A DNA stretch of 21,420 bases from contig JBKOWZ010000003.1 of the NCBI GenBank assembly GCA_046724665.1, positions 1-21,420 on the forward strand, in the 5' to 3' direction. Within the stretch, counting starts at the first letter, position 1. Every line of letters starts with the position of its first letter. This DNA is from Actinocrinis sp046724665. GTDB taxonomy: Bacteria; Actinomycetota; Actinomycetes; Streptomycetales; Catenulisporaceae. Below, one piece after another: positions 9,503-16,284 of this stretch. The position numbers and the translations under genes are program-made. Under the pieces are notes generated by a model. The model saw only the letters and a program-made list of their open reading frames with translations. It was not told the DNA's origin and ran no database searches.

Positions 9503-10084
9503 TCAGCGGACGCGCAGTCCGTCCAGGGCCATGTTCACGACCCGCTCCAGCTGGCCGGGCTCGGCGAAGTGCATCATGGTGATCCCGCTGACCAGCCGCA
9601 GCACGTCGTCGAAGCTGGCGTCCCGGCGAGCCACTCCGGCTTCCTGGGCGCGCGTCAGCAGCGGCTCGCCCTCGCCGAACAGCAGCTCGCGGCAGCCGCG
9701 GAACACCGCGGAGGGCTGTCCGAGCGAGGCGGTAAGCTCCTCGGCAAGCGCCCGCTTCGTGCCGACGTACTGCACGTACCGGTGCAGCCAGGCGACCAGC
9801 GCGTCCCACGGCGGCAGGGTGGAACTCAGGTCGCGCGCCGTGCTGCACAGCTCCTCGACCTGATCGACGTAGATGCTTTCGAGCAGCACGGGCCGATTCG
9901 GGAAGTGCCGGTAGAGCGTCCCGATGCCGACCTGCGCGCGCCGCGCGATCTCTTCGAGCGTCACGGAGCTGTTCTCGGTGAACGCGTCACGCGCCACCGC
10001 CAGCAGCTTCTCGTAGTTGCGCCGGGCGTCCGAGCGCTTCGGACGCCGCGCGGTGATCGTGCTCACCGTCTCGACGCTGGTCAT
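9503..10084 (-). CDS. TetR-family transcriptional regulator
   Basis: 193 residues. Residues ~18-65 form the TetR HTH (RRNYEKLLAVARDAFTENSS, VTLEEIARRAQVGIGTLYRHF); the rest is a helical ligand domain with the PWDALVAWLHRYVQYVGTKRALAEEL block frequent in multidrug-pump TetRs. The start is the ATG at 10084, with AAGGAG nine bases upstream; a longer frame to 10162 would run through the operator region and is unlikely. It is divergent from the MFS exporter gene with a 119-bp shared control region that holds two GGAGG-N3-CCTCC dyads. It most likely represses both genes. Confidence 0.93.
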   Translation of the reverse strand: MTSVETVSTITARRPKRSDARRNYEKLLAVARDAFTENSSVTLEEIARRAQVGIGTLYRHFPNRPVLLESIYVDQVEELCSTARDLSSTLPPWDALVAWLHRYVQYVGTKRALAEELTASLGQPSAVFRGCRELLFGEGEPLLTRAQEAGVARRDASFDDVLRLVSGITMMHFAEPGQLERVVNMALDGLRVR

Positions 10085-10124
10085 GGCCCCGCACTCCTTT
10101 ACGGCCGGTTTCGGCTTGCCAAAC

Positions 10125-10161
10125 GGAGGCAACCTCCATATAGTTCTGGAGGGCGCCTCCA
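10125..10161. promoter_or_regulatory. Paired TetR operator candidates between regulator and MFS gene
   Basis: Two dyads of the same form: GGAGG-CAA-CCTCC at 10125-10137 and TGGAGG-GCG-CCTCCA at 10147-10161, with centres 23 bp apart. They sit between divergent start codons. A minus-strand promoter of form TTAAAG-N18-CTATAT (10138-10167) would enclose the second dyad in its spacer; a plus-strand -10-like TTTAAC at 10163-10168 lies directly beside it. Binding would therefore block both genes. Confidence 0.7.
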
Positions 10162-10203
10162 CTTTAACACCCGTCGAGCTCCCTTCGAAAGGCTCGCCGT
10201 ATC

Positions 10204-11700
10204 ATGCCATCTTCCTCGTCCGTACTTAACCCTGCCCCGCCGCGCCGGGCCGCCGCCGGGCCATCGCCGGGTACCTCCTCGTCCACCCCGTCGCCGCTGG
10301 TCCTGGCCATCATCCTGACCAGCCAGCTGATGATCGTGCTGGACGCGTCGGTGGTCATCACCGCGCTGCCCAGCATCCGCGACGCGTTCCACTTCTCCGC
10401 GGCCGGCCTGTCGTGGGTACAGAACGCTTATACCCTCGCCTTCGGCGGGCTGCTGCTGTTCGGCGCCCGCGTCGGCGACATCCTCGGCCGGCGGCGGGTC
10501 TACATGGCCGGAATCGCCGCCTTCACCCTCGCCTCGCTGCTCGGCGGGCTCGCCCCGAACGGGCCGCTGCTGCTGACCGCGCGCGCCGTGCAGGGCGTGG
10601 CCGCCGCCATCGCCGCGCCGTCCACGCTCGCCCTGCTGATGATGAGTTTCCGCGAGCCGCGCGAGCGGGTGCGCGCGATCTCGCTCTACGCGGCCGCGTC
10701 CAGCGGCGGCGCGAGCGTCGGCGTGGTGCTCGGCGGACTGCTGACCGACCTGCTCTCCTGGCGCTGGGGACTGTTCATCAACGTGCCGATCGGCATCGCG
10801 CTGGTGCTGCTGGCCCCGCGCCACCTGCCGGAGACCGAGCGCAACCCGGGCCGCTTCGACCTGGCCGGGGCGATCAGCTCCACGCTCGGCATGACCGCGC
10901 TCGTCTACGGCTTCGTGCGGGCCGGGTCCGCGAGCTGGACCGACCGCGAGACGCTGGCCTCCTTCGCCGCCGCGCTGGTGCTGCTGGCCGGGTTCGTCCT
11001 GCGCGAGCTGCGCGCCGAGCAGCCGATCCTGCCGCTGCGGCTGTTCGCCAGCTGGGAGCGGTCCGGGGCGTACGTCGCGCGGCTGTTCACCGTCGGCGGC
11101 ATGTTCGCGTTCTTCTTCTTCCAGACCCAGTTCCTCCAGGGCGTGCTCGGCTACAGCCCGCTGAAGGCCGGATTCGCGTTCCTGCCGATGACGGCCGTGC
11201 TGTTCGCGACCTCGCGGATGGTGCCGAGGTTCGCCGGGCGCCTGGGCAGCGCAAGGCTGCTGGTGCTCGGCCTGCTGATCGCGCTGGGCGGGATGGTGTG
11301 GAGCCGCGAACTGTCGGCGGACACGCAGTACTTCCCGCAGGTCGCGCTGCCGATGATCCTGCTCGGCATCGGGATGGGGATGGCGTTCGTCCCGCTCACC
11401 TCCTCCGGCATCGCCGGGGTGCGCCAGGAGGACAGCGGCGCGGCCTCGGGGCTGGTGAACGCCTTCCACCAGGTGGGCGGCTCGGTCGGCCTGGCGGTCC
11501 TGGTCACCGTGTTCGGCACGGTGAGCCGCAACGCGGCGAACCACCCGGCCGCGGGCGTCGCCCCGGCGCTCGCCGCGAAGCAGAACCTCGCCCACGCGAT
11601 CTCGGCCGTGCAGACCGGTGCCGCGATCTTCCTCGCGGTGGCCCTGGCGGTCGTGGTCGCCACGGCGCGGATGAGCAAGGTCTCGCAGCGCGACGCGTAG
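10204..11700 (+). CDS. DHA2-type MFS multidrug exporter (14 TM)
   Basis: 498 residues with about 14 hydrophobic helices. The first holds the DHA2 motif MIVLDASVVITALPSI. Motif A follows (ARVGDILGRRRVYMAG), the TM4 region has RAVQGVAAAIAAPSTLALL, and motif C in TM5 reads SGGASVGVVLGGLL. A second-half motif (GVRQEDSGAASGLVNAFHQVGGSVG) is also standard for EmrB/QacA-like exporters. It should pump a toxic or antibiotic compound out using the proton gradient. The ATG at 10204 has GAAAGG eleven bases upstream. The divergent TetR gene and the paired dyads point to inducible expression. Confidence 0.95.
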   Translation: MPSSSSVLNPAPPRRAAAGPSPGTSSSTPSPLVLAIILTSQLMIVLDASVVITALPSIRDAFHFSAAGLSWVQNAYTLAFGGLLLFGARVGDILGRRRVYMAGIAAFTLASLLGGLAPNGPLLLTARAVQGVAAAIAAPSTLALLMMSFREPRERVRAISLYAAASSGGASVGVVLGGLLTDLLSWRWGLFINVPIGIALVLLAPRHLPETERNPGRFDLAGAISSTLGMTALVYGFVRAGSASWTDRETLASFAAALVLLAGFVLRELRAEQPILPLRLFASWERSGAYVARLFTVGGMFAFFFFQTQFLQGVLGYSPLKAGFAFLPMTAVLFATSRMVPRFAGRLGSARLLVLGLLIALGGMVWSRELSADTQYFPQVALPMILLGIGMGMAFVPLTSSGIAGVRQEDSGAASGLVNAFHQVGGSVGLAVLVTVFGTVSRNAANHPAAGVAPALAAKQNLAHAISAVQTGAAIFLAVALAVVVATARMSKVSQRDA

Positions 11701-11748
11701 TGATCGTTCCGTGTCCTCATCATCATGACCTGCGCTGGAACAACCGGT

Positions 11749-11814
11749 CCCGGACCACGACGCTGTGGCTCCGGGTCTGGGGCGCCGCCGGTCACGATGA
11801 CCGGACGGCGCCCC
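11749..11814. terminator. Tandem hairpin terminators between MFS and beta-helix genes
   Basis: Two adjacent hairpins. The first (11749-11775) pairs CCCGGACCAC with GTGG-TCCGGG, with one bulged C. The second (11779-11814) is strong: GGGGCGCCG+CCGGTCA pairs with TGACCGG+CGGCGCCCC over a CGA loop with one bulged A. They lie between convergent stops at 11700 and 11840 and can serve both strands. Confidence 0.85.
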
Positions 11815-11839
11815 TGTGTCTGCCCTGTGACTTGCGGCC

Positions 11840-13696
11840 CTACGGGTACGAGACCACGTTGGCCGGCCCGCCGGTGGACGAGTTGGCCGCCGGACCGGTG
11901 CCGTTGATCACCGAGTCGATGCCGCCGGAGGCGGTGAGGAACACGGTCATGATGTCGTGGAACTGCACGCCGGGCGTGTTCGGGGCCTGGAACGCCATGG
12001 CGTTGTGGATGTCCACGCCCTGGTTGAAGAAGCAGTAGCTGCCCATGCCGTAGCCCTGGAAGGTCTTGACCTTCGGCGAGACGGTGAAGGCCGGATAGCC
12101 CTTCTGCGTCGGGCTCGCCATCCAGGCGTCCTGGCCGGGCACCTCGTACGGGTTCTCATTCTGGTAGAAGACGACCTCGCCGTCCTGGCCGTTCCAGACC
12201 GTCTCGGTCTTCTGGAAGTGCTCGACCGCGAGGCCGTAGCTGGTCACCCGGTCGCCGTTGACGACGAGGCCGGTGTCGCTCTGGTCGCCGCTCCAGACGC
12301 CGGCGCCGGCGCCGTGGTCCGCGCGCCAGATCCACACGTCGTCGAGGATGGAGTCGTTGCTGTTGTCGATGAACGCGGTGTCCACGGAGCCCGCGGTCGC
12401 GCCGCCGACGCGGAAGAACACGTCGTGCACGGCCACCGGGTCGTCCGCGTTGCTGAGCGGGAAGCCCTTCCAGCCCAGTTCGAGCAGCGCCGCGGACCTC
12501 TTCGGGCCGGCGTCGAAGATCAGCCCGGACAGGCCGATCCCGCCGAAGCCGGCGGTGTCCATCGTCACGTTGCCGTTGGTCGGCACCAGGGTCGGGAAGC
12601 CGAGGCCGACGATCTTGGTGTCCGGGTGCAGCACGTGGATGGTCCGCGGGACCTGGTAGACGCCCGGGGTGAACAGCAGGTTGTCGCCGAGGGCGAGCGC
12701 GAGGTTGATCTGCTCGACCGTGCTGGACGGGTTGACCACGTAGAACGAACTGAGCGGCAGCGAGGTGCCCGGCGTGCTGCCGGAGGCCCAGGTCGGGCCG
12801 CTCGAGTTCTTCTGCGGCGAGGGCACGAACACCCGGTACCGGCCGGCCGAGTCGAGGTAGAGGTACGGAGCTTCCTGAGTCACCGGGCAGGTGACCAGCG
12901 TGGTGTATGGCTGCGGACCGCCGCTGTGGCCGGAGTTCTCGGCGAAGCTCTGCGCCGGGGCGCCGTTGTCACCGCAGAACACCTGGTTCCAGACGCCGTT
13001 GCTCCAGCCGTCCAGGTCGCTGTTGCGGGTGATGAACTGCTGCTGCGAGCCGTTGATGACCGTGCTGCCGGTGAACCGCGAGTCGGCGATGAATCCGCCG
13101 CTGGCGTAGGCCGGCGAGCCGTCGCAGTAGTCCATCAGGCTCACCAGGCCGTTGACGATCACCCGGCGCATCGGCGCGGCCTGCGAGACGGCCCAGAACT
13201 CGGTGTTGCCCTTGCAGCCGGACTGTCCGGCCACGTTGACGGTCAGGTTCGACATCGAGCGCCAGAAGTTGACCAGGGCGATGCAGTTGTCCGGCGCGAG
13301 GCACTGGTTGTAGACATCGACCGAGCCGTTGATCACCGTCTGGTCGGGGTTCTGCCCGAGGCCGGCCACCTGGGTGTAGAAGCCGACCTCGAAGATCAGC
13401 GGGTTCGCCGCGGAGCCGTACACGCCGGGCTTGAACAGCAGGGCGTAGCGCTCGGTGCCGAACTGGTTGGGCACCTGCTGCCTCGCGATCGTGTCCAGGG
13501 TGCTCTGGATCGAGGCCTGGGACATGCCCGGGTCGAACACGATCACATTGGCACCGAGGTCGCCGCCGGTCTTCGGCAGCCCGAGGCCGACGCCGCGGCC
13601 GTCGGTCGCCGCGCTCGCGGTCACCGCGGACCCGGCGACGAGGCCGAGCGCTGTGATCGCGACCGCCAGACCGCGGCGCCATCGTGGTCTGATCAT
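11840..13696 (-). CDS. Secreted double beta-helix protein ('adenylyl cyclase'-labelled family)
   Basis: 618 residues from the ATG at 13696. The signal peptide is at ~1-29 (RPRWRR, hydrophobic core, cleavage near ASA). An in-frame ATG at 13768 would place 24 extra basic residues before it, so I reject that start. The mature protein matches the gene at 1-1860 along its length: IQSTLDTIARQ...ALLFKPGVY, then NFWRSMSNLTVNV, SQQQFITRNSDLDGWS, INLALALGDNLLFTPGVY, and the C-terminal PGVQFHDIMTVFL. The repeated FKPGVY/FTPGVY blocks suggest two beta-helices as in GH55. Activity is unproven; an extracellular glycan lyase or hydrolase is my inference. No carbohydrate-binding domain is attached. A LacI-like palindrome lies in its promoter. 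Confidence 0.8.
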   Translation of the reverse strand: MIRPRWRRGLAVAITALGLVAGSAVTASAATDGRGVGLGLPKTGGDLGANVIVFDPGMSQASIQSTLDTIARQQVPNQFGTERYALLFKPGVYGSAANPLIFEVGFYTQVAGLGQNPDQTVINGSVDVYNQCLAPDNCIALVNFWRSMSNLTVNVAGQSGCKGNTEFWAVSQAAPMRRVIVNGLVSLMDYCDGSPAYASGGFIADSRFTGSTVINGSQQQFITRNSDLDGWSNGVWNQVFCGDNGAPAQSFAENSGHSGGPQPYTTLVTCPVTQEAPYLYLDSAGRYRVFVPSPQKNSSGPTWASGSTPGTSLPLSSFYVVNPSSTVEQINLALALGDNLLFTPGVYQVPRTIHVLHPDTKIVGLGFPTLVPTNGNVTMDTAGFGGIGLSGLIFDAGPKRSAALLELGWKGFPLSNADDPVAVHDVFFRVGGATAGSVDTAFIDNSNDSILDDVWIWRADHGAGAGVWSGDQSDTGLVVNGDRVTSYGLAVEHFQKTETVWNGQDGEVVFYQNENPYEVPGQDAWMASPTQKGYPAFTVSPKVKTFQGYGMGSYCFFNQGVDIHNAMAFQAPNTPGVQFHDIMTVFLTASGGIDSVINGTGPAANSSTGGPANVVSYP

Positions 13697-13871
13697 CTTC
13701 CGTCGTGCCTTCCTGGCTCGTCGAACTCGGCAGGGGGCTCCAGCGCCGGGTGCGAAGCTACGGGCCATCAGGTCCGTAAACGATTCCGGCGATGAGCGTT
13801 TTCGGCCGTGCAGCCTGCGTGGTGGATGTGGATGCGGATGTGGATGCGGCGTGGGCGCTCCCCGCGACCCC

Positions 13872-13885
13872 GGAGAGCGCTCTCC
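13872..13885. promoter_or_regulatory. LacI-family operator candidate
   Basis: A perfect 14-bp palindrome GGAGAGCGCTCTCC. LacI-family operators have a central CG with symmetrical flanks; the Streptomyces cellobiose regulator CebR binds TGGGAGCGCTCCCA, which shares the GAGCGCTC core. It lies just after the predicted promoter of the beta-helix gene, where a repressor would block transcription. Confidence 0.65.
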
Positions 13886-13893
13886 AACGCGAC

Positions 13894-13922
13894 AGTGAAC
13901 ACTTGCGTTACAGCCGTGTCAA
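13894..13922 (-). promoter_or_regulatory. Promoter candidate of the beta-helix gene
   Basis: Minus-strand -35 TTGACA (13917-13922, perfect), a 17-nt spacer and a moderate -10 TTCACT (13894-13899). Transcription would begin near 13887, directly at the LacI-type palindrome, leaving a leader of about 190 nt. Confidence 0.5.
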
Positions 13923-13980
13923 GAGCGTGAGTGGACGCACGCGGGCACGTACACCGCGACCCTGACGGTGACCGCTATCT

Positions 13981-14107
13981 GAGCCTGCTCCAAAAGTCCC
14001 CGTCGGGGGTCGCGCCGCTCGTCACGCACGCTCGCCGCGTGTCGGGTCATCCGCGTACACCCGCTCGCACGCGCCGGCCGCCCGCAAGGCCGTACCCCGA
14101 ATGGACT
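13981..14107. repeat. Decayed copy of the MITE-like element
   Basis: Starting with GAGCCTGCTCCAAAAGTCC at 13981, about 66 bases align with the left part of the element at 15867-16032, including an uninterrupted 20-base match ending near 14040. The central palindrome is missing. Further on only short similarities remain (TCGCACGCGCC near 14065-14075). The right terminal repeat is not recognisable; TGGACTT near 14102 may be its remnant. Confidence 0.6.
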
Positions 14108-14182
14108 TCCCGCGATGCGCGCCCGCCGCCGAGCGGTGAGTCTCGATCTGTCATCGCTCACGCGAGCAGAAAGGACACGGGT

Positions 14183-14437
14183 ATGGCCGGGAAGTTCGAG
14201 CTCTACACCGATGCGGCGGGCAAGTACCGATTCCGTCTGAAGTCGGGCAGCGGGGAGATCATCGCAGTCGGCGAGGCGTACGCCTCCAAGTCGGCGGCGA
14301 TGAGCGGCATCGAGTCGATCAAGCGCAACGCGGCGGAGGCGACGGTGAACGACATGACCTCCGAGATGCCGGCCAAGCCGAAGCCGTCGGCGCACAAGCC
14401 GGCCAAGGCGAAGCAGCACGCGTCGATGAGCCACTGA
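14183..14437 (+). CDS. DUF1508 / YegP-like small protein
   Basis: 84 residues. FELYTDAAGKYRFRLKSGSGEIIAVGEAYASKSAAMSGIESIKRNA is a single DUF1508 (YegP) repeat: a strand, the K-x-R-F-R-L-K strand, a G-E-x-Y-x-S-K turn and a helix. It is followed by a Lys/Ala/Pro tail (KPKPSAHKPAKAKQHASMSH). Many bacterial proteins carry two such repeats; this one has one. The family has no established biochemical role. The ATG at 14183 has AGAAAGGA at 14168-14175. A terminator follows, so it is a single-gene unit. Confidence 0.85.
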   Translation: MAGKFELYTDAAGKYRFRLKSGSGEIIAVGEAYASKSAAMSGIESIKRNAAEATVNDMTSEMPAKPKPSAHKPAKAKQHASMSH

Positions 14438-14458
14438 CGCCACGGCGTCGGCAGCTCG

Positions 14459-14493
14459 GAAGCCGGGCACGTCCACGCGGCGCGCCCGGCTTC
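14459..14493 (+). terminator. Hairpin terminator after the DUF1508 gene
   Basis: Perfect 10-bp stem GAAGCCGGGC (14459-14468) with GCCCGGCTTC (14484-14493). It can be extended by an outer CGGCAG/CTGCCG pairing (14449-14454 with 14493-14498). It starts 22 nt after the stop and may also serve the convergent globin gene. Confidence 0.75.
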
Positions 14494-14599
14494 TGCCGTG
14501 CCGTCAGCCGAAGCGGCCGTGCACGTAGTCCGCGGTGCGCGGTCGCCGTTGACCCCGATACCGATCAGACACCGAGCGGTACCGATCTCGGGCCATCGT

Positions 14600-15364
14600 T
14601 CAGCCCTGATACGGCGGCGCGACTCCCCATCCCCACTTGGGCACCGGCGCGCTGCGGACGACGTCCGCGCCGGGCTGCGAGTTGAGCGAGGCGAGCCTGG
14701 TGCCCCACTCGATGTAGCCCGCGAACGCGGCGCGGAACTCCGGGTCCTGCGGCAGCCCGACCTCGTCGGCGGCGTCCATCATCAAACTGAACCAGCGCCG
14801 GCGCTGCGGCTCGGTGATCCCCCGGCCGACATGCCGCTCGACCATCGGCCCGTACCCCCCGCGCTGCTCGGAATAGGCGGCCGGACCGCCGAATACCTCC
14901 GCGAGCCACAACGCGACATAACGTACGTGCTGCGCGTCCATGGAGGCGAACATCGGAGCCAGCAGATCGTCCGCCAACACGAGCCGATAGAAGGCGTCGC
15001 AGAGCCTGATGAAGGACTCGGTGCCCCCGGCCCACTCGTACAGACTCGGCGGGGCCGCGCCGCCCGCCCCGTGAACCGTGGTCGGCCCGTAGTGCCGCAT
15101 CTCCGCTATGTCGGCGACGTAAGGCCGCACCGCTGCGAAGAACTCCCCGAACACCGGACCGCCGCGGAAGCCCTCCAGATGCGCCGCGACGGAGCTCCAG
15201 GTGATGCGCAGGATGTAGTCGGCCTGGTCCTCCACGCAGCGGCTGAGCTCGAAGTCGACGCACTCCGGCGCGGCCCGCAGCGCCGAGGCCGCGCGCTCGT
15301 ACGCGGCGACGAAGCCGTCCTCGCGCTCCGGCGGAAGGCGATATCTGATGTACTCGATGACCAT
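14600..15364 (-). CDS. Antibiotic monooxygenase - truncated haemoglobin fusion
   Basis: 254 residues from the ATG at 15364; a GTG at 15370 is possible, but GGGGT sits better for the ATG. Residues ~1-95 form an antibiotic biosynthesis monooxygenase (ABM) ferredoxin-like domain (MVIEYIRYRLPPER...YILRITWSS...HLEGFRGGPVFGEFFAAVRPYVADIAEMRHY). Residues ~105-230 form a group II truncated globin: B10 Tyr126 in DAFYRLV, the FGGPAAYSEQRGG turn, proximal His178 in VERHVGRG, and G8 Trp191 in RRRWFSLMMDAADE. A chimeric globin-ABM protein of this kind has been described from Streptomyces avermitilis. It should bind haem and O2 or NO and perhaps oxidise a quinone-like aromatic; the substrate is unknown. 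Divergent from an HxlR regulator. Confidence 0.9.
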   Translation of the reverse strand: MVIEYIRYRLPPEREDGFVAAYERAASALRAAPECVDFELSRCVEDQADYILRITWSSVAAHLEGFRGGPVFGEFFAAVRPYVADIAEMRHYGPTTVHGAGGAAPPSLYEWAGGTESFIRLCDAFYRLVLADDLLAPMFASMDAQHVRYVALWLAEVFGGPAAYSEQRGGYGPMVERHVGRGITEPQRRRWFSLMMDAADEVGLPQDPEFRAAFAGYIEWGTRLASLNSQPGADVVRSAPVPKWGWGVAPPYQG

Positions 15365-15399
15365 AGGCACACCCCAACATGCCCGCTGGCGGCAATCAA

Positions 15400-15421
15400 G
15401 TACCTACCTTTTGGTAAGCAC
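15400..15421. promoter_or_regulatory. HxlR operator candidate between divergent genes
   Basis: A partly palindromic 22-bp stretch centred on TACC-TTTT-GGTA (15405-15416), with imperfect flanking arms GTACC/AGCAC. It lies 36 bp from the globin-fusion start and 33 bp from the HxlR start, in an intergenic region of only 89 bp. HxlR-family regulators often bind such AT-richer dyads near their own gene. Confidence 0.55.
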
Positions 15422-15453
15422 GCGGGACGAGCCAGGACGGGACGAGCGACGAG

Positions 15454-15864
15454 ATGAGCTGGGATGAGATGAGCAAGCGATACCACTGCGCGGTCGAACT
15501 CGCGGTCGACGTGATCGGCGGCAAGTGGCGCCCGGTCATCCTGGCCCACCTGAAGGAGGGGGTGCACCGCTACGGTGAATTGCGCCGCCTCGTCCCCGAC
15601 ATGAGCGAGAAGATGCTCGCGCAGCGGTTGCGCGAGTTACAGGAGGACGGGCTCGTCGAACGGATCGAATACGACACCAAGCCCGCGCACGTGGAGTACC
15701 GCCTCACCGACGAGGGATGGAGTCTGGCGCCGGTCCTCCAGGCTCTGTACGACTGGGGTACCGCTCGCGCCGAGCGCACCGCGACCCCGATCGGGACGTA
15801 CGACGCAGAGAAGGCCGGCGACGCTGGACCCGGTCGGGATCCGCACGACGCCGGCCACCGCTAG
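15454..15864 (+). CDS. HxlR-family transcriptional regulator
   Basis: 136 residues. The HxlR winged helix covers ~8-105: KRYHCAVELAVDVIGGKWRPVILAHL (conserved C and GKW), RYGELRRLVPDMSEKMLAQRLRELQEDGLVER, and a wing with VEYRLTDEGWSLAPVLQALYDWG. The Cys preceding the first helix (C in YHCAVE) is the position that senses electrophiles in several HxlR/YodB proteins. A ~30-residue polar tail follows. ATG 15454 or ATG 15469 could be the start; neither has a strong ribosome site. It probably controls the divergent monooxygenase-globin gene. Confidence 0.92.
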   Translation: MSWDEMSKRYHCAVELAVDVIGGKWRPVILAHLKEGVHRYGELRRLVPDMSEKMLAQRLRELQEDGLVERIEYDTKPAHVEYRLTDEGWSLAPVLQALYDWGTARAERTATPIGTYDAEKAGDAGPGRDPHDAGHR

Positions 15865-15866
15865 GC

Positions 15867-16032
15867 CTAGAGCCTGTTTCAAGAGTCCCGTCGGGGTCGT
15901 GTCGCCTGTCACGCACGCTCGCCGCGTTGTCGGCACGCCCCCATACCCCGGTATGGGGGCGTGCCTCCGCCTAGCGATCGCACGCGCCAGACGGCACGCC
16001 CTCACCGACGCTACTTTTGAAACAGGCTCTAG
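15867..16032. mobile_element. MITE-like element with long terminal inverted repeats
   Basis: 166 bp with no open frame of its own. The ends are inverted repeats: CTAGAGCCTGTTTCAA+GAGT at 15867-15886 against ACTTTTGAAACAGGCTCTAG at 16013-16032 (19 of 20 match), continuing more weakly inward over about 10 more bases (GTCGG shared). The TA or CTAG at each outer edge may be the target duplication. In the centre, GGCACGCCCCCATACC (15932-15947) and its exact complement (15950-15965) form a 16-bp stem with a 2-base loop. No transposase is encoded, so any movement needs one supplied in trans. It fills the whole space between two convergent stop codons. Confidence 0.8.
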
Positions 16033-16241
16033 TGGGCCAGGTCGAACTCGCCGGCGGCCATTCCGTCAGCGAAGGCGGACCACTCGGCCGCGGTGAACCG
16101 CAGCATCGGTCCTTCGGGATCCTTGCTGTCACGCACGGCTACGCCTCCACCGGGCAGCGCGGCAACCTCGACGCAGTTTCCGTTCGTCTGGCTCGCGCTG
16201 GCCTTGCGCCAAACGAGGCGTGCGCCGCTGTGGTCGGACAA
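16029..16241 (-). CDS. DUF397 protein paired with XRE regulator
   Basis: 70 residues: VWRKASASQTNGNCVEVAALPGGGVAVRDSKDPEGPMLRFTAAEWSAFADGMAAGEFDL is a full DUF397 domain. In streptomycetes such small proteins are encoded beside XRE/DUF5753 regulators and act as their partners, some in development or sporulation control. The start is TTG at 16241, supported by AAAGGAG at 16248-16254 with a 6-base gap. The stop TAG (16029-16031) lies inside the terminal CTAG of the MITE-like element, so the insertion abuts the gene end exactly. It lies 68 nt downstream of the regulator gene on the same strand. Confidence 0.9.
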   Translation of the reverse strand: MSDHSGARLVWRKASASQTNGNCVEVAALPGGGVAVRDSKDPEGPMLRFTAAEWSAFADGMAAGEFDLAH

Positions 16242-16263
16242 TCTTGGCTCCTTTCACCGTGAA

Positions 16264-16284
16264 GACCGCCCCTCGGGGGCGGTC
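16264..16284 (-). terminator. Hairpin between XRE and DUF397 genes
   Basis: Perfect 9-bp stem GACCGCCCC / GGGGCGGTC with a 3-base loop (16273-16275). It lies 26 nt after the XRE stop and ten bases before the DUF397 ribosome site. It could lower read-through or protect the upstream message, giving unequal amounts of the two partners. Confidence 0.6.

Larger units (their letters stand above)
13697..14182. other. Long intergenic region between beta-helix and DUF1508 genes
   Basis: No convincing gene. It holds a ~190-nt leader and promoter for the minus-strand beta-helix gene, four tandem copies of the hexamer YGGATG at 13823-13846, a LacI-type palindrome at 13872-13885, and a decayed copy of a MITE-like repeat at about 13981-14107. 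The start signals of the DUF1508 gene lie at its end. Confidence 0.6.

Noticed and set aside
10099..11595. 498-codon minus-strand open frame opposite the MFS gene
   Set aside because: Low-complexity Gln/Glu/Arg/Gly composition; the plus strand encodes a complete 14-TM transporter with family motifs.
11957..13795. 612-codon plus-strand open frame opposite the second beta-helix gene
   Set aside because: Its composition is Val/Ala/Arg/Asp-rich without domains; the minus-strand protein has a signal peptide and a paralogue in the window.
14494..14599. Possible small gene or RNA between the DUF1508 terminator and the globin-fusion stop
   Set aside because: There is no start with a ribosome site and only short similarities (repeated TACCGATC); nothing supports a gene.
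15867..16032. CRISPR array or attachment site
   Set aside because: There are no regularly spaced direct repeats and no integrase or tRNA; the repeats are inverted and terminal.
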